The translations under genes were made by a program, and so were the position numbers. A model generated the notes under the pieces. That model was given only the letters and a program-made list of their open reading frames with translations. It searched no databases and had not been told where the DNA came from. A stretch of DNA of 18,244 bases, taken from the NCBI GenBank assembly GCA_015487895.1, contig WFOW01000221.1, forward strand, positions 1-18,244, read 5' to 3'. Shown here one piece after another: positions 1 to 7,597 of the stretch; within the stretch, counting starts at the first letter, position 1; the number at the start of each line of letters is the position of its first letter. The stretch is from Gammaproteobacteria bacterium. Lineage in GTDB: Bacteria; Pseudomonadota; Gammaproteobacteria; S144-34.

Positions 1-90
1 GGCGGGCGGGGGCGGCGGGCGCAGCGCGGCGCAGGCGCCGAGGGCGAGCGCGAGCACACCGGCGAGGAGGGCGGCGGCCGCGCGCCTCAC
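1..90 (-). CDS. N-terminus of a lipoprotein, probably the second M16-family peptidase (partial)
   Basis: Thirty codons are visible before the left edge cuts the gene. It begins at a GTG whose last two bases and the next base form part of the stop of the upstream M16 gene (GTGA overlap, 4 nt), so the two are translationally coupled. The visible peptide starts MRR, has a hydrophobic stretch (residues 4-19) and ends it with the lipobox L17-G18-A19-C20, followed by a proline-rich linker. This is a lipoprotein signal peptide, predicting a protein anchored to a periplasmic membrane face through Cys20. No catalytic part is visible. In Pseudomonas-like genomes the gene at this place, next to ftsY, is a second M16-family protein. 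The M16 identity is inferred from that context only; the lipoprotein start is seen directly. Confidence 0.6.
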   Translation of the reverse strand, partial: MRRAAAALLAGVLALALGACAALRPPPPPA

Positions 91-1490
91 CGCAGCGGCC
101 CTCCGTGCGCGGGCGCCGGCGGGCTCCGGCGGGCCGGGCGGCCCGTGGGCTCGAGCACCGCCACCGTCAGGCGCTCGTCCGTGAGGTACTTGCGCGCGAC
201 CGCCTGCACCTCGGCGGGCGTGACGGCGCGCACGGCCTCGACGTAGCGCTCGGCCGTGCGCCAGCCGAGGCCCACGGTCTCGAGCATGCCGATCTGCATC
301 GCCTGGTAGAACATGGAGTCGCGCTCGTAGACCCTGGCGGCCACCACCTGCGCCTTGATGCGCGCGAGCTCGGCTTCGGTCACGGGCTCGCGCTTGAGGC
401 GCCCGGCCTCGGCGCGCAGCGCGCCCTCGAGCTCGGCGACGGTGCGCCCCTCGGCGGGCGTGCCGTCCATCAGGAACAGATCGTCCGCGCGGGCGTAGAG
501 GTCGTAGCCCGCCCCGGCGGCGGCGGCGATGCGCCGCCTGCGCACCAGCTCGCGCGGCAGGCGCGCGCTCTCGCCGCCGGAGAGCACCGCGGCGAGCACC
601 TCGAGCGCGTAGGCCTCGCGCCGGTCGGCGGCGGTGGCGAGCGAGGGCACCTTCCAGCCCAGGATGACGTAGGGCACCTCGGCCGGCGCCCGGACCACCA
701 CGCGCCGGGGGCCGCGCTGGCGCGGCTCGCCGCGCGGCGGCGGGCGGCGCGTGCCGGCGCGCGGGATGGGGCCGAAGTGACGCTCGGCCAGCCGCCGCAC
801 GGCCTCGGGGTCCACGTCGCCCACCACCACGAGGGTGGCGTTGTCCGGGGCGTAGAAGCGGCGGTACCACCGGCGCAGGTCCGCCACCGTCAGCCGCTCG
901 AGGTCCTCCATCCAGCCGATCACGGGCTGGCCGTAGGGCCCGTTGAGGAAGGCGGCGGCGTAGAGGCGCTCGTAGGTGAGCGCGCGCGGGCGGTCCTCGG
1001 TGCGCAGGCGCCGCTCCTCCATCACCACGCGCCGCTCCTTCTCGAACTCCTCGGGCGGCAGCAGGAGGTTGCGCATGCGGTCGGCCTCGAGCGCGAAGGC
1101 GACCTCCAGGCGCGAGCGCTCGAGGCGCTGGAAGTAGGCGGTGTAGTCGCGCCCGGTGAAGGCGTTCTCGCGCCCGCCGAGCTCGGCGATGATGCGCGAG
1201 AACTCGCCCGCCGGATGGCGCGGCGTGCCCTTGAACATCATGTGCTCGAGCAGGTGGGAGATGCCGGTCAGCCCCGCGGGCTCGTCGCCGGAGCCGACCT
1301 TGTACCAGATCTGGGACACCGCCACCGGAGCGCGGTGGTCCTCCTTGACGATCAGCTTCAGCCCGTTGGGGAGCGTCCACTCGTGGACGGCGCCCGCGCC
1401 GGCCTGCGCGGCCGCGGCCCACGCGAGCGCGAGGCCGGCGGCGAGCCGGCGGACGGCGCGCCAGGGGAATGCGGTGCGGGTGTCTCGCAT
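87..1490 (-). CDS. Secreted M16 family zinc metallopeptidase (pitrilysin/PqqL-like)
   Basis: The product has 467 residues. A basic N-terminus and hydrophobic stretch (about 11-30, ending AQA) form a Sec signal peptide, so the enzyme should act in the periplasm. The inverted zinc motif H79-L-L-E82-H83 is intact, and E159, 76 residues after H83, fits the third zinc ligand of M16 peptidases. A central M16_C region follows. The length fits a single-unit M16 protein that pairs with a second subunit, and the coupled downstream gene is the natural candidate. Substrate unknown; M16 enzymes generally degrade peptides or process short proteins. The start at 1490 is chosen because it gives a normal signal peptide. 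An in-frame ATG at 1508 would add six residues, and neither has a clear ribosome binding site. The frame stays open further back over ftsY, but that is GC-driven read-through. Divergent from ftsY. Confidence 0.9.
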   Translation of the reverse strand: MRDTRTAFPWRAVRRLAAGLALAWAAAAQAGAGAVHEWTLPNGLKLIVKEDHRAPVAVSQIWYKVGSGDEPAGLTGISHLLEHMMFKGTPRHPAGEFSRIIAELGGRENAFTGRDYTAYFQRLERSRLEVAFALEADRMRNLLLPPEEFEKERRVVMEERRLRTEDRPRALTYERLYAAAFLNGPYGQPVIGWMEDLERLTVADLRRWYRRFYAPDNATLVVVGDVDPEAVRRLAERHFGPIPRAGTRRPPPRGEPRQRGPRRVVVRAPAEVPYVILGWKVPSLATAADRREAYALEVLAAVLSGGESARLPRELVRRRRIAAAAGAGYDLYARADDLFLMDGTPAEGRTVAELEGALRAEAGRLKREPVTEAELARIKAQVVAARVYERDSMFYQAMQIGMLETVGLGWRTAERYVEAVRAVTPAEVQAVARKYLTDERLTVAVLEPTGRPARRSPPAPAHGGPLR

Positions 1491-1498
1491 GGGCGCTG

Positions 1499-1508
1499 AT
1501 GCTAGCAT
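1499..1508. promoter_or_regulatory. Perfect 10-bp palindrome in the divergent M16/ftsY spacer
   Basis: ATGCTAGCAT is its own reverse complement and is the only AT-containing spot in the 69-bp spacer between the divergent starts. Because it is symmetric, TAGCAT (four of six matches to a sigma-70 -10 box) reads on both strands. No -35 box is convincing on either side. It could be a shared divergent promoter core or an operator. If the M16 start at 1508 were the real one, it would lie within the coding region. Confidence 0.25.
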
Positions 1509-1559
1509 TGTCGGGCGCCGCGCGCGCGGCGACGCGCCGCGGCGCCGCTTCCGCTCACC

Positions 1560-2567
1560 ATGCTCGGATTCCGCAAGCGACGCGACGAGACGCAAGAGGC
1601 CCCCGCCGGCACGGCCGAGGGGCGCGGCGGGCTGGTGCGCCGGCTCGCCGCGCGCCTGCGGCGCACGCGCGAGGGGCTCGGCGGGGCGCTCGCGGGGCTG
1701 TTCCGGGGCCGGCGCATCGACGACGAGCTCCTCGAGGAGCTGGAGACCCGCCTGCTGCTGGCCGACGTGGGCGTGGAGGCCACCCGGCGCATCGTCGACG
1801 GCCTCGCCCGCCGCGTGGCCCGCCGCGAGCTGGCCGACGCCGAGGCCCTGAGCCGGGCCCTGCGCGAGGCCCTGCTGGAGATCCTCGCCCCGTGCGAGCG
1901 CCCGCTGGAGATCGACCGCTCGCGCCGCCCCTTCGTGATCCTCGTGGTGGGGGTGAACGGCGTCGGCAAGACCACCACCATCGGCAAGCTCGCGCACCGC
2001 TTCCGCGAGCAGGGCCTGACGGTGATGCTGGCCGCGGGCGACACCTTCCGCGCGGCGGCCGTGGAGCAGCTCCAGGCCTGGGGCGAGCGCAACGGCGTGC
2101 CCGTGGTGGCCCAGCACACCGGCGCCGACTCGGCCTCGGTGATCTACGACGCGCTCCAGGCGGCCCGCGCGCGCGGCATCGACGTGCTGCTCGCCGACAC
2201 CGCCGGCAGGCTCCACACCAAGTCCAACCTGATGGAGGAGCTCGCCAAGGTGGTGCGCGTCGTGCGCAAGCTCGACCCGGAGGCCCCCCACGAGGTGCTG
2301 CTCGTGCTCGACGCCACCACGGGGCAGAACGCGCTCGCCCAGGCGCGCCAGTTCCACGAGGCGGTGGGCGTGAGCGGCATCGCCGTCACCAAGCTCGACG
2401 GCACCGCCAAGGGGGGGATCCTCTTCGCCATCGCCGAGGCGCTGGGCATCCCCATCCGCTACATCGGCGTCGGCGAGGGCGCCGAGGACCTGCGCGACTT
2501 CGACGCGCGGGCCTTCGTCGACGCGCTCTTCGAGGAGGATCCCGCGGAGGAGCCCGCGGCCCCGTGA
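1560..2567 (+). CDS. ftsY: Signal recognition particle receptor FtsY
   Basis: The product has 335 residues. FtsY is the membrane-associated SRP-type GTPase that receives ribosome/SRP/nascent-chain complexes and hands them to the Sec translocon. A short basic and variable N-terminal region (1-50) replaces the long acidic A domain of E. coli FtsY. It is followed by the helical N domain (about 51-120) and the GTPase G domain. Visible motifs are the P-loop GVNGVGKTT (131-139), DTFRAAA (161-167), DTAGR (213-217), TKLDG (277-281) and the closing GVGEGAEDL near 303-311. ATG at 1560 is the first sensible start; no clear Shine-Dalgarno precedes it. The stop overlaps the GTG of ftsE by 4 nt, so ftsY, ftsE and ftsX are one translational unit. 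Confidence 0.98.
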   Translation: MLGFRKRRDETQEAPAGTAEGRGGLVRRLAARLRRTREGLGGALAGLFRGRRIDDELLEELETRLLLADVGVEATRRIVDGLARRVARRELADAEALSRALREALLEILAPCERPLEIDRSRRPFVILVVGVNGVGKTTTIGKLAHRFREQGLTVMLAAGDTFRAAAVEQLQAWGERNGVPVVAQHTGADSASVIYDALQAARARGIDVLLADTAGRLHTKSNLMEELAKVVRVVRKLDPEAPHEVLLVLDATTGQNALAQARQFHEAVGVSGIAVTKLDGTAKGGILFAIAEALGIPIRYIGVGEGAEDLRDFDARAFVDALFEEDPAEEPAAP

Positions 2568-3235
2568 TCGAGTTCCACGCCGTCAGCAAGCGCTATCCCG
2601 GCGGCAAGGAGGCGCTGCGCGGCGTGAGCTTCCGCCTCGGCCACGGCGAGATGGCCTTCCTGACGGGCCACTCCGGGGCGGGCAAGAGCACGCTGCTCAA
2701 GCTCATCGCCTGCCTCGAGCGCCCCACGTCCGGCCAGGTGCTGGTCGACGGGCTCAACGTAGGGCGGCTGCCCCGGCGGCGCATCCCGCAGCTTCGCCGG
2801 CGCATCGGGGTCGTCTTCCAGGACCACCGTCTCCTCCACGACCGCACCGTGTTCGAGAACGTGGCGCTGCCGCTGCATGTCGCCGGCCACCGTGGCCCGG
2901 AGGTGGGCCGGCGGGTGCGCGCCGCGCTCGACCAGGTGGGCCTGCTCGGCAAGGAGCGCGCCTACCCCGTGACGCTCTCCGGCGGCGAGCAGCAGCGCGT
3001 CGGGATCGCGCGCGCGGTGGTCAACCGCCCGCCCCTGCTGCTCGCCGACGAGCCCACGGGCAACCTCGACCCCGAGCTCTCGCGCGAGATCATGGCGCTG
3101 TTCGCGCGCTTCAACCAGGTGGGCGTGACGGTGCTCATCGCCACCCACGACATCGCCCTCGTCGAGGCCATGGGCCGGCGGCGGCTGGTGCTGCGCGAGG
3201 GGCGCCTGGTCGAGGGCGCCGCGGAGGCGGCCTGA
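2564..3235 (+). CDS. ftsE: Cell division ABC transporter ATP-binding protein FtsE
   Basis: The product has 223 residues, normal for FtsE. It is the cytoplasmic ATPase of the FtsEX complex, which at the septum drives periplasmic peptidoglycan hydrolase activation rather than transport. All ABC motifs are present: Walker A GHSGAGKS (35-42), Q-loop Q86, signature LSGGEQQ (138-144), Walker B LLLADEP (158-164), D-loop GNLD (167-169 region) and H-loop H195. The GTG start is fixed by homology, since the protein begins MIEFHAVSKRY, and by the GTGA overlap with the ftsY stop. ftsX begins on the next base after its stop, so FtsE and FtsX are made in coupled amounts. Confidence 0.97.
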   Translation: MIEFHAVSKRYPGGKEALRGVSFRLGHGEMAFLTGHSGAGKSTLLKLIACLERPTSGQVLVDGLNVGRLPRRRIPQLRRRIGVVFQDHRLLHDRTVFENVALPLHVAGHRGPEVGRRVRAALDQVGLLGKERAYPVTLSGGEQQRVGIARAVVNRPPLLLADEPTGNLDPELSREIMALFARFNQVGVTVLIATHDIALVEAMGRRRLVLREGRLVEGAAEAA

Positions 3236-4207
3236 ATGGCCGCGCGCGGCGAGCGCGCCGCCGGTGCCGCGCCCGCCGGGCGGCCGCGCCGGCCGCGCCT
3301 CCGGGCCTGGCTCGCCGAGCACCGCGACGCCGCCGCCGGGAGCCTGCGGCGGCTGGCGCGCGAGCCGCTCTCGAGCCTGATGACGCTCGCGGTCATCGGC
3401 ATCGCGCTGGCGCTGCCCGCGGGCCTCCACGTCCTGCTCGCCAACGCCCAGGCGGTCACGGGGGGCTGGCGGGGCGAGGCGCGCATCTCGCTCTTCCTCG
3501 AGCGCGGGGTGGACCCCGCGCGCGCGCGCGCCCTGCGGCGCGAGCTCGCCGCCCGCCCCGGGGTACGCGCCGTCGAGCTCGTCACGCCCGAGCAGGCGCT
3601 CGCGGAGTTCCGGCGGCTGTCGGGCTTCGGCGATGCGCTCGACGCCCTCGGGGAGAACCCGCTGCCGGCGACGCTCGTGGTCACGCCCGCCGCCTCGGAT
3701 CCGGAGGCGCTCGTGGCGCTCGCCGCGCGCCTGCGCGCCCTCCCGGAAGTCGAGGCCGCGCAGCTCGACCTCGAGTGGGTGCGGCGCCTGCACGCCATCC
3801 TGGCGCTCGCGCGGCGCGGCGTGGCGGTGGTCGCCGCGCTGCTCGCCGCCGCGGTGCTGCTCGTCGTCGGCAACACCATCCGCCTCGAGATCCAGAACCG
3901 CCGCGAGGAGATCGTGGTCACCAAGCTCATCGGCGGCACCGACGGCTTCATCCGCCGGCCCTTCCTCTACAGCGGGCTGTGGCACGGGCTGCTCGGCGCG
4001 GCGCTCGCCTGGGTGCTGGTCGAGGGCGCGCTCGCCCTGCTCGCCGGCCCCGCGGCGCGGCTCGCCGAGCTCTACGCGAGCGCCTGGCGGCCCGCCGGCC
4101 TCGGCGCCGGGGCGAGCCTCGCGCTGCTCGCCGGGGGCGCGGCGCTCGGCCTCGCGGGCGCCTGGCTCGCGGTGGCGCGCCACCTGCGCGAGATCGAGCC
4201 CGCCTGA
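3236..4207 (+). CDS. ftsX: Cell division protein FtsX
   Basis: The product has 323 residues and is the membrane half of FtsEX. It shows the FtsX layout: a basic cytoplasmic N-terminus (1-45), TM1 (about 47-69), a large periplasmic loop (about 70-190) that in other species contacts hydrolase activators such as EnvC, then TM2 (193-213), TM3 (245-270) and TM4 (288-313). The loop start EARISLFLERGV and the segment NTIRLEIQNRREEI after TM2 are FtsX hallmarks. The ATG follows the ftsE stop with no spacer. In many gammaproteobacteria rpoH follows directly; here a GGDEF gene intervenes. Confidence 0.97.
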   Translation: MAARGERAAGAAPAGRPRRPRLRAWLAEHRDAAAGSLRRLAREPLSSLMTLAVIGIALALPAGLHVLLANAQAVTGGWRGEARISLFLERGVDPARARALRRELAARPGVRAVELVTPEQALAEFRRLSGFGDALDALGENPLPATLVVTPAASDPEALVALAARLRALPEVEAAQLDLEWVRRLHAILALARRGVAVVAALLAAAVLLVVGNTIRLEIQNRREEIVVTKLIGGTDGFIRRPFLYSGLWHGLLGAALAWVLVEGALALLAGPAARLAELYASAWRPAGLGAGASLALLAGGAALGLAGAWLAVARHLREIEPA

Positions 4208-4274
4208 GGGCGCCGTCCGGCGGCCCCAACGCGCCGAAGGTCGGTGTCCGCCCGCCGCCGCCCGCATCGCCCGC

Positions 4275-4280
4275 TATACT
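4275..4280 (+). promoter_or_regulatory. Candidate -10 box upstream of the REC-REC-GGDEF gene
   Basis: TATACT matches the sigma-70 -10 consensus at five of six bases and stands out in the otherwise G/C-only 110-bp ftsX-cyclase spacer. It lies 38 bp before the ATG. No recognisable -35 box is seen 16-18 bp upstream. A purine-rich ribosome binding site (GGAGGGGGAGGAG, 4303-4315) follows. It suggests the cyclase gene can be transcribed on its own. Confidence 0.4.
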
Positions 4281-4317
4281 CCCCGCCGGGCGGGGAGCGC
4301 CCGGAGGGGGAGGAGCG

Positions 4318-5691
4318 ATGATCCGCAAGGGCGGCAGCATCCTGGTGGTGGACGGGTCCGAGGTCTCGCGGACCATCATCGCCCGCATCCTGCGCCACGA
4401 GCTCGAGGGCAGCCGCGTCGTCACCTGCGGCAGCGGCGCCGAGGCGCTCGAGCAGCTCGCCCTGAGCCGCTTCGACCTGCTGACGACGGCGCTGATGCTG
4501 CCCGACATGGACGGGCTCGACCTGTGCCGGCGCATCCGTGCCGACCACGCCCACCGCTACATGCCGGTGGTGGTGGTCTCGGGCGACGCCGACAGCCGCC
4601 TGCTGCGCGAGGGCTTCGCCGCCGGCGTCACCGACTACTTCGACAAGTCGCTCGGCTACCAGGCCTTCGTCGAGTTCGTCAAGGCCTTCATGCGCCGCAA
4701 CGCCGGGCTCGTCGGGCGCGTGCTCTACGTCGAGGACAGCCCCACGGCCGCCACCCTCGTGCGCCAGATCATGGAGCGCCAGGGCCTGCAGGTGGTGCAC
4801 ACCGAGACCGCCGAGCAGGCCCTGGCCCTGCTCGAGCAGACCCGCGCGGGCGGCCCCAAGGAGGCCGAGGGCTTCGACGTCGTCGTCACGGACTTCTACC
4901 TCCAGGGGCGCATGACCGGCGGCGACCTGCTGCACGCCATCCGCGCCCGGCTCCACTACTCGCAGCAGGAGATGCCGGTGCTGGTCATCACCGCCAACGA
5001 CAGCGAGGAGCGCCAGGCCGAGGTCTTCCACGCGGGCGCCAACGACTTCGTCACCAAGCCCATCGTGGAGGAGGTGCTGATGGCGCGCATCCGCTCGCTG
5101 CTGCTCATCAAGCAGCAGTTCAACGCCCTCAAGCGCCAGGCGGAGGAGATGCGCCGGCTGGCCACCACCGACAGCCTCACGGGGGTGCGCTCGCGCCGCT
5201 ACCTGCTCGACCACGGCGAGGCGCTGGTGGCCGAGCGCGACAACCACCCGCTCTCGGCCATGCTCCTCGACATCGACCACTTCAAGCGGATCAACGACTC
5301 CCTCGGCCACCTGACGGGCGACCACGTGCTCGCCGCCCTCGGCCAGCTCCTGAACGAGCTGTTCGAGGAGACGGGCTCGCTGGTGGTGCGCTTCGGCGGC
5401 GAGGAGTTCGCCGTCATCATGCCGCGCTGCGGCGTGCGCGAGGCCAACGCCCGTGCCGAGGTGCTGCGGCGCAAGGTCGAGCAGCTCCGCCCGGTCAACA
5501 TCCCCGTGACGGTCTCGATCGGCCTGGCCTCGACCATGGACCACCCCGACATCTCCCTCACCCGGCTCCTGGCCCTGGCCGACAAGGCCCTCTACGAGGC
5601 CAAGCGCCGGGGGCGGAACCGCATCTGCGTCTGCTCCGCCGCCGGACCCGAGTACGCCGCCCTGCCCCGCGAGGCGGGGAGCCAGGCCTGA
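4318..5691 (+). CDS. PleD-type diguanylate cyclase, REC-REC-GGDEF
   Basis: The product has 457 residues: receiver 1 (about 6-125), receiver 2 (about 133-260), a helical linker (about 262-282) and a GGDEF domain (about 283-440). It should make cyclic di-GMP from two GTP in the cytoplasm, controlled by phosphorylation. Receiver 2 is complete: acidic pair E139-D140, phospho-acceptor D192, T225 and K247. Receiver 1 is degenerate: D12 is followed by Gly, and Ala58 replaces the acceptor Asp, although S88 and K110 remain. It is probably a dimerisation module. The cyclase site is intact, with GGEEF at 360-364 and metal-binding D318. The usual inhibitory I-site RxxD before GGEEF reads ETGS, so that form of product inhibition is probably lost. 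No kinase gene is nearby. The ATG at 4318 has a strong purine-rich ribosome binding site. Confidence 0.93.
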   Translation: MIRKGGSILVVDGSEVSRTIIARILRHELEGSRVVTCGSGAEALEQLALSRFDLLTTALMLPDMDGLDLCRRIRADHAHRYMPVVVVSGDADSRLLREGFAAGVTDYFDKSLGYQAFVEFVKAFMRRNAGLVGRVLYVEDSPTAATLVRQIMERQGLQVVHTETAEQALALLEQTRAGGPKEAEGFDVVVTDFYLQGRMTGGDLLHAIRARLHYSQQEMPVLVITANDSEERQAEVFHAGANDFVTKPIVEEVLMARIRSLLLIKQQFNALKRQAEEMRRLATTDSLTGVRSRRYLLDHGEALVAERDNHPLSAMLLDIDHFKRINDSLGHLTGDHVLAALGQLLNELFEETGSLVVRFGGEEFAVIMPRCGVREANARAEVLRRKVEQLRPVNIPVTVSIGLASTMDHPDISLTRLLALADKALYEAKRRGRNRICVCSAAGPEYAALPREAGSQA

Positions 5692-5696
5692 GCCGC

Positions 5697-5718
5697 GGCG
5701 GCGGGCCGCCCGGCCGCC
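5697..5718 (+). terminator. GC-rich hairpin after the cyclase gene (weak terminator candidate)
   Basis: GGCGGC pairs with GCCGCC, and the stem continues inward as GGG/CCC with one bulged G, directly after the cyclase stop. There is no T tract after it, so it is not a standard intrinsic terminator. It could mark the mRNA 3' end or partly insulate rpoH from upstream transcription. Confidence 0.3.
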
Positions 5719-5737
5719 CCGGGAACTTCCACGCGGG

Positions 5738-5764
5738 TTAGCACTCTCAATATGCGAGTGCTAA
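5738..5764. promoter_or_regulatory. CIRCE operator (HrcA binding site) upstream of rpoH
   Basis: Half-site TTAGCACTC (5738-5746), a 9-nt spacer (5747-5755) and half-site GAGTGCTAA (5756-5764) match the CIRCE consensus exactly, including spacer length. CIRCE is bound by the heat-shock repressor HrcA, usually in front of groESL or dnaK operons. Here it lies about 180 bp before the rpoH ATG, and no chaperone gene is in the window. The element overlaps the best promoter candidate, so bound HrcA would block transcription. That HrcA exists in this organism is inferred from the site. Confidence 0.93.
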
Positions 5765-5767
5765 ACT
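5738..5767 (+). promoter_or_regulatory. Probable rpoH promoter embedded in CIRCE
   Basis: TTAGCA (5738-5743, four of six matches to TTGACA), an 18-nt spacer and TAAACT (5762-5767, four of six matches to TATAAT) with an extended -10 TG at 5759-5760 form a sigma-70 promoter. It is built largely out of the CIRCE half-sites, the arrangement usual for HrcA-controlled genes. Transcription would start near 5774, giving an rpoH leader of about 170 nt. No clear sigma-32 promoter was seen. Confidence 0.45.
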
Positions 5768-5943
5768 TGGGGGTGCGTGCCGCCGGCGCCGCCCCGGCCC
5801 GTCCGGAACCCTGACCGGGCGCAATGCCCCGGCGGCGCGGGACGTCCATCCTGTGCTCCACAGGCAGGGATGCGGCGCACCCCCGGCGGGAGGCCGGCAA
5901 CCGGCAACCCTTCCATCGACACACCTGAAAGGGGGACAAGGAG
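5768..5943 (+). other. Structured rpoH leader region
   Basis: This non-coding stretch between the predicted promoter and the rpoH ATG contains two small hairpins: CCGGG/CCCGG at 5815-5832 and CCTGTG-CTC-CACAGG at 5850-5864. A tandem repeat of CCGGCAA lies at 5894-5907. A purine-rich ribosome binding site (GGGGGACAAGGAG, 5931-5943) runs right up to the ATG. No known riboswitch is recognised. Thermosensor function is possible but not shown by the sequence. Confidence 0.35.
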
Positions 5944-6816
<873 letters not shown>

Positions 6817-6842
6817 GCCGCCGCCCCGTGCCGCGCGGCGGC
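6817..6842 (+). terminator. GC hairpin just after rpoH (weak terminator candidate)
   Basis: GCCGCCGC (6817-6824) pairs with GCGGCGGC (6835-6842) across a 10-nt loop, starting on the base after the rpoH stop. No T run follows, so intrinsic termination is doubtful; 3'-end stabilisation is an alternative. Confidence 0.3.
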
Positions 6843-6892
6843 CGTCCCACCCGCACCTGCCGCCTCCGGCACGCAGCCGGTGGGGCATGGGC

Positions 6893-6922
6893 TTGCGCGG
6901 CGCACGATGTATGGCGTATGGT
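6893..6922 (+). promoter_or_regulatory. Candidate promoter/operator of the toxin-antitoxin pair
   Basis: TTGCGC (6893-6898), an 18-nt gap and TATGGT (6917-6922) resemble a sigma-70 promoter. The -10 lies in a direct repeat of GTATGG (6909-6914 and 6916-6921). Short repeats overlapping the promoter are where ribbon-helix-helix antitoxins usually bind to repress their own operon. This is suggestive only. Confidence 0.3.
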
Positions 6923-6958
6923 AGGTGGCGCCTCTTAGGGGACCATCGGAGGCGCGGC

Positions 6959-7198
6959 GTGGAGAAGACCACCATCTACCTGCCCCGGGAGCTGGAGCAG
7001 CGCCTCGCCCAGGCGGCCCGGCGGGCCGGCCGCAGCCGCGCCTCGCTCATCCGCGAGGCGCTCGAGCGGTATCTGACGGAGGAGGCGGCGGCCGTGCGGC
7101 CCGCCTCGCTCGGCGCCGGGAGCGACGAGGCGCTCTGCGGGCGCGAGGCCGAGGGCTGGCTGCGGGCGCGCTGGTCCGAGCGGCACGGCGGGTGCTGA
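6959..7198 (+). CDS. Ribbon-helix-helix (CopG/VapB-type) antitoxin
   Basis: The product has 79 residues. The N-terminal 45 residues have the ribbon-helix-helix pattern: a beta strand KTTIYLP (3-9), helix A (10-24) and helix B (about 28-43). This is a dimeric DNA-binding fold that represses its own promoter. The C-terminal half (about 44-79) is less ordered and should wrap the toxin. The GTG start at 6959 is chosen because GGAGG (6948-6952) sits 6 bp upstream and the residues before it are unlike the family. An upstream ATG at 6887 in the same frame is less likely. It overlaps the PIN gene by 7 nt, typical of antitoxin-first type II modules. Confidence 0.8.
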   Translation: MEKTTIYLPRELEQRLAQAARRAGRSRASLIREALERYLTEEAAAVRPASLGAGSDEALCGREAEGWLRARWSERHGGC

Positions 7199-7590
7199 CC
7201 CTCGACACCTCCGCCCTGTACGCCCTGGTCAACCGCCGCGACCCGGATCACGAGGCGGTGCGGGAGGCGCTCCTGGCCGACGGCGGCCCCTGGCTGGTGC
7301 CCGCGGCCATCCTCGGCGAGATCGCCTACCTGATCGAGGCGCGGCTGGGCGGGCGGGTCCTAGACCTGTTCCTGAAGGACCTCGAGGAAGGGGTGTTCGC
7401 GCTCGACTGCGGCCGCGAGCGCATCGGCCGCGCACGGGCCCTCGCCGCGCGCTACGCGGACCTGCCGCTCGGCCTCGCGGACGCGGCGGTGGCCGCCTGC
7501 GCCGCGGAGAACGGCGGGCGCGTGCTGACGCTCGACCGCCGCGGCTTCGAGGTCCTGGCGGGGGAGCTCCCGCTCAGCCTCCTGCCCTGA
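7192..7590 (+). CDS. PIN-domain ribonuclease toxin (VapC-like)
   Basis: The product has 132 residues and is a single PIN domain. Its four acidic residues are D5 (in LTLDTSALY), E43 (in AILGEIAYLIE), D97 (in GLADAAVAA) and D115 (in LTLDRRGF). They fit the magnesium-binding site of VapC-type endoribonucleases, which cut tRNA or rRNA when free of antitoxin. The GTG start at 7192 lies inside the antitoxin gene and puts the first Asp at position 5, as usual. The actual RNA target cannot be told. The gene ends 7 bp before the convergent last gene of the cco cluster. Confidence 0.85.
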   Translation: MLTLDTSALYALVNRRDPDHEAVREALLADGGPWLVPAAILGEIAYLIEARLGGRVLDLFLKDLEEGVFALDCGRERIGRARALAARYADLPLGLADAAVAACAAENGGRVLTLDRRGFEVLAGELPLSLLP

Positions 7591-7597
7591 CCCGCGC

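Noticed and set aside
1491..2357. Long minus-strand frame extending the M16 protein to 756 residues
   Set aside because: It runs antisense through ftsY, the extra residues are low-complexity, and a proper signal peptide begins at 1490. GC-rich DNA leaves such frames open by chance.
6887..6958. Upstream ATG extension of the antitoxin
   Set aside because: It would translate the predicted promoter and repeats. The GTG at 6959 has a well-placed GGAGG and begins exactly where the ribbon-helix-helix fold begins.
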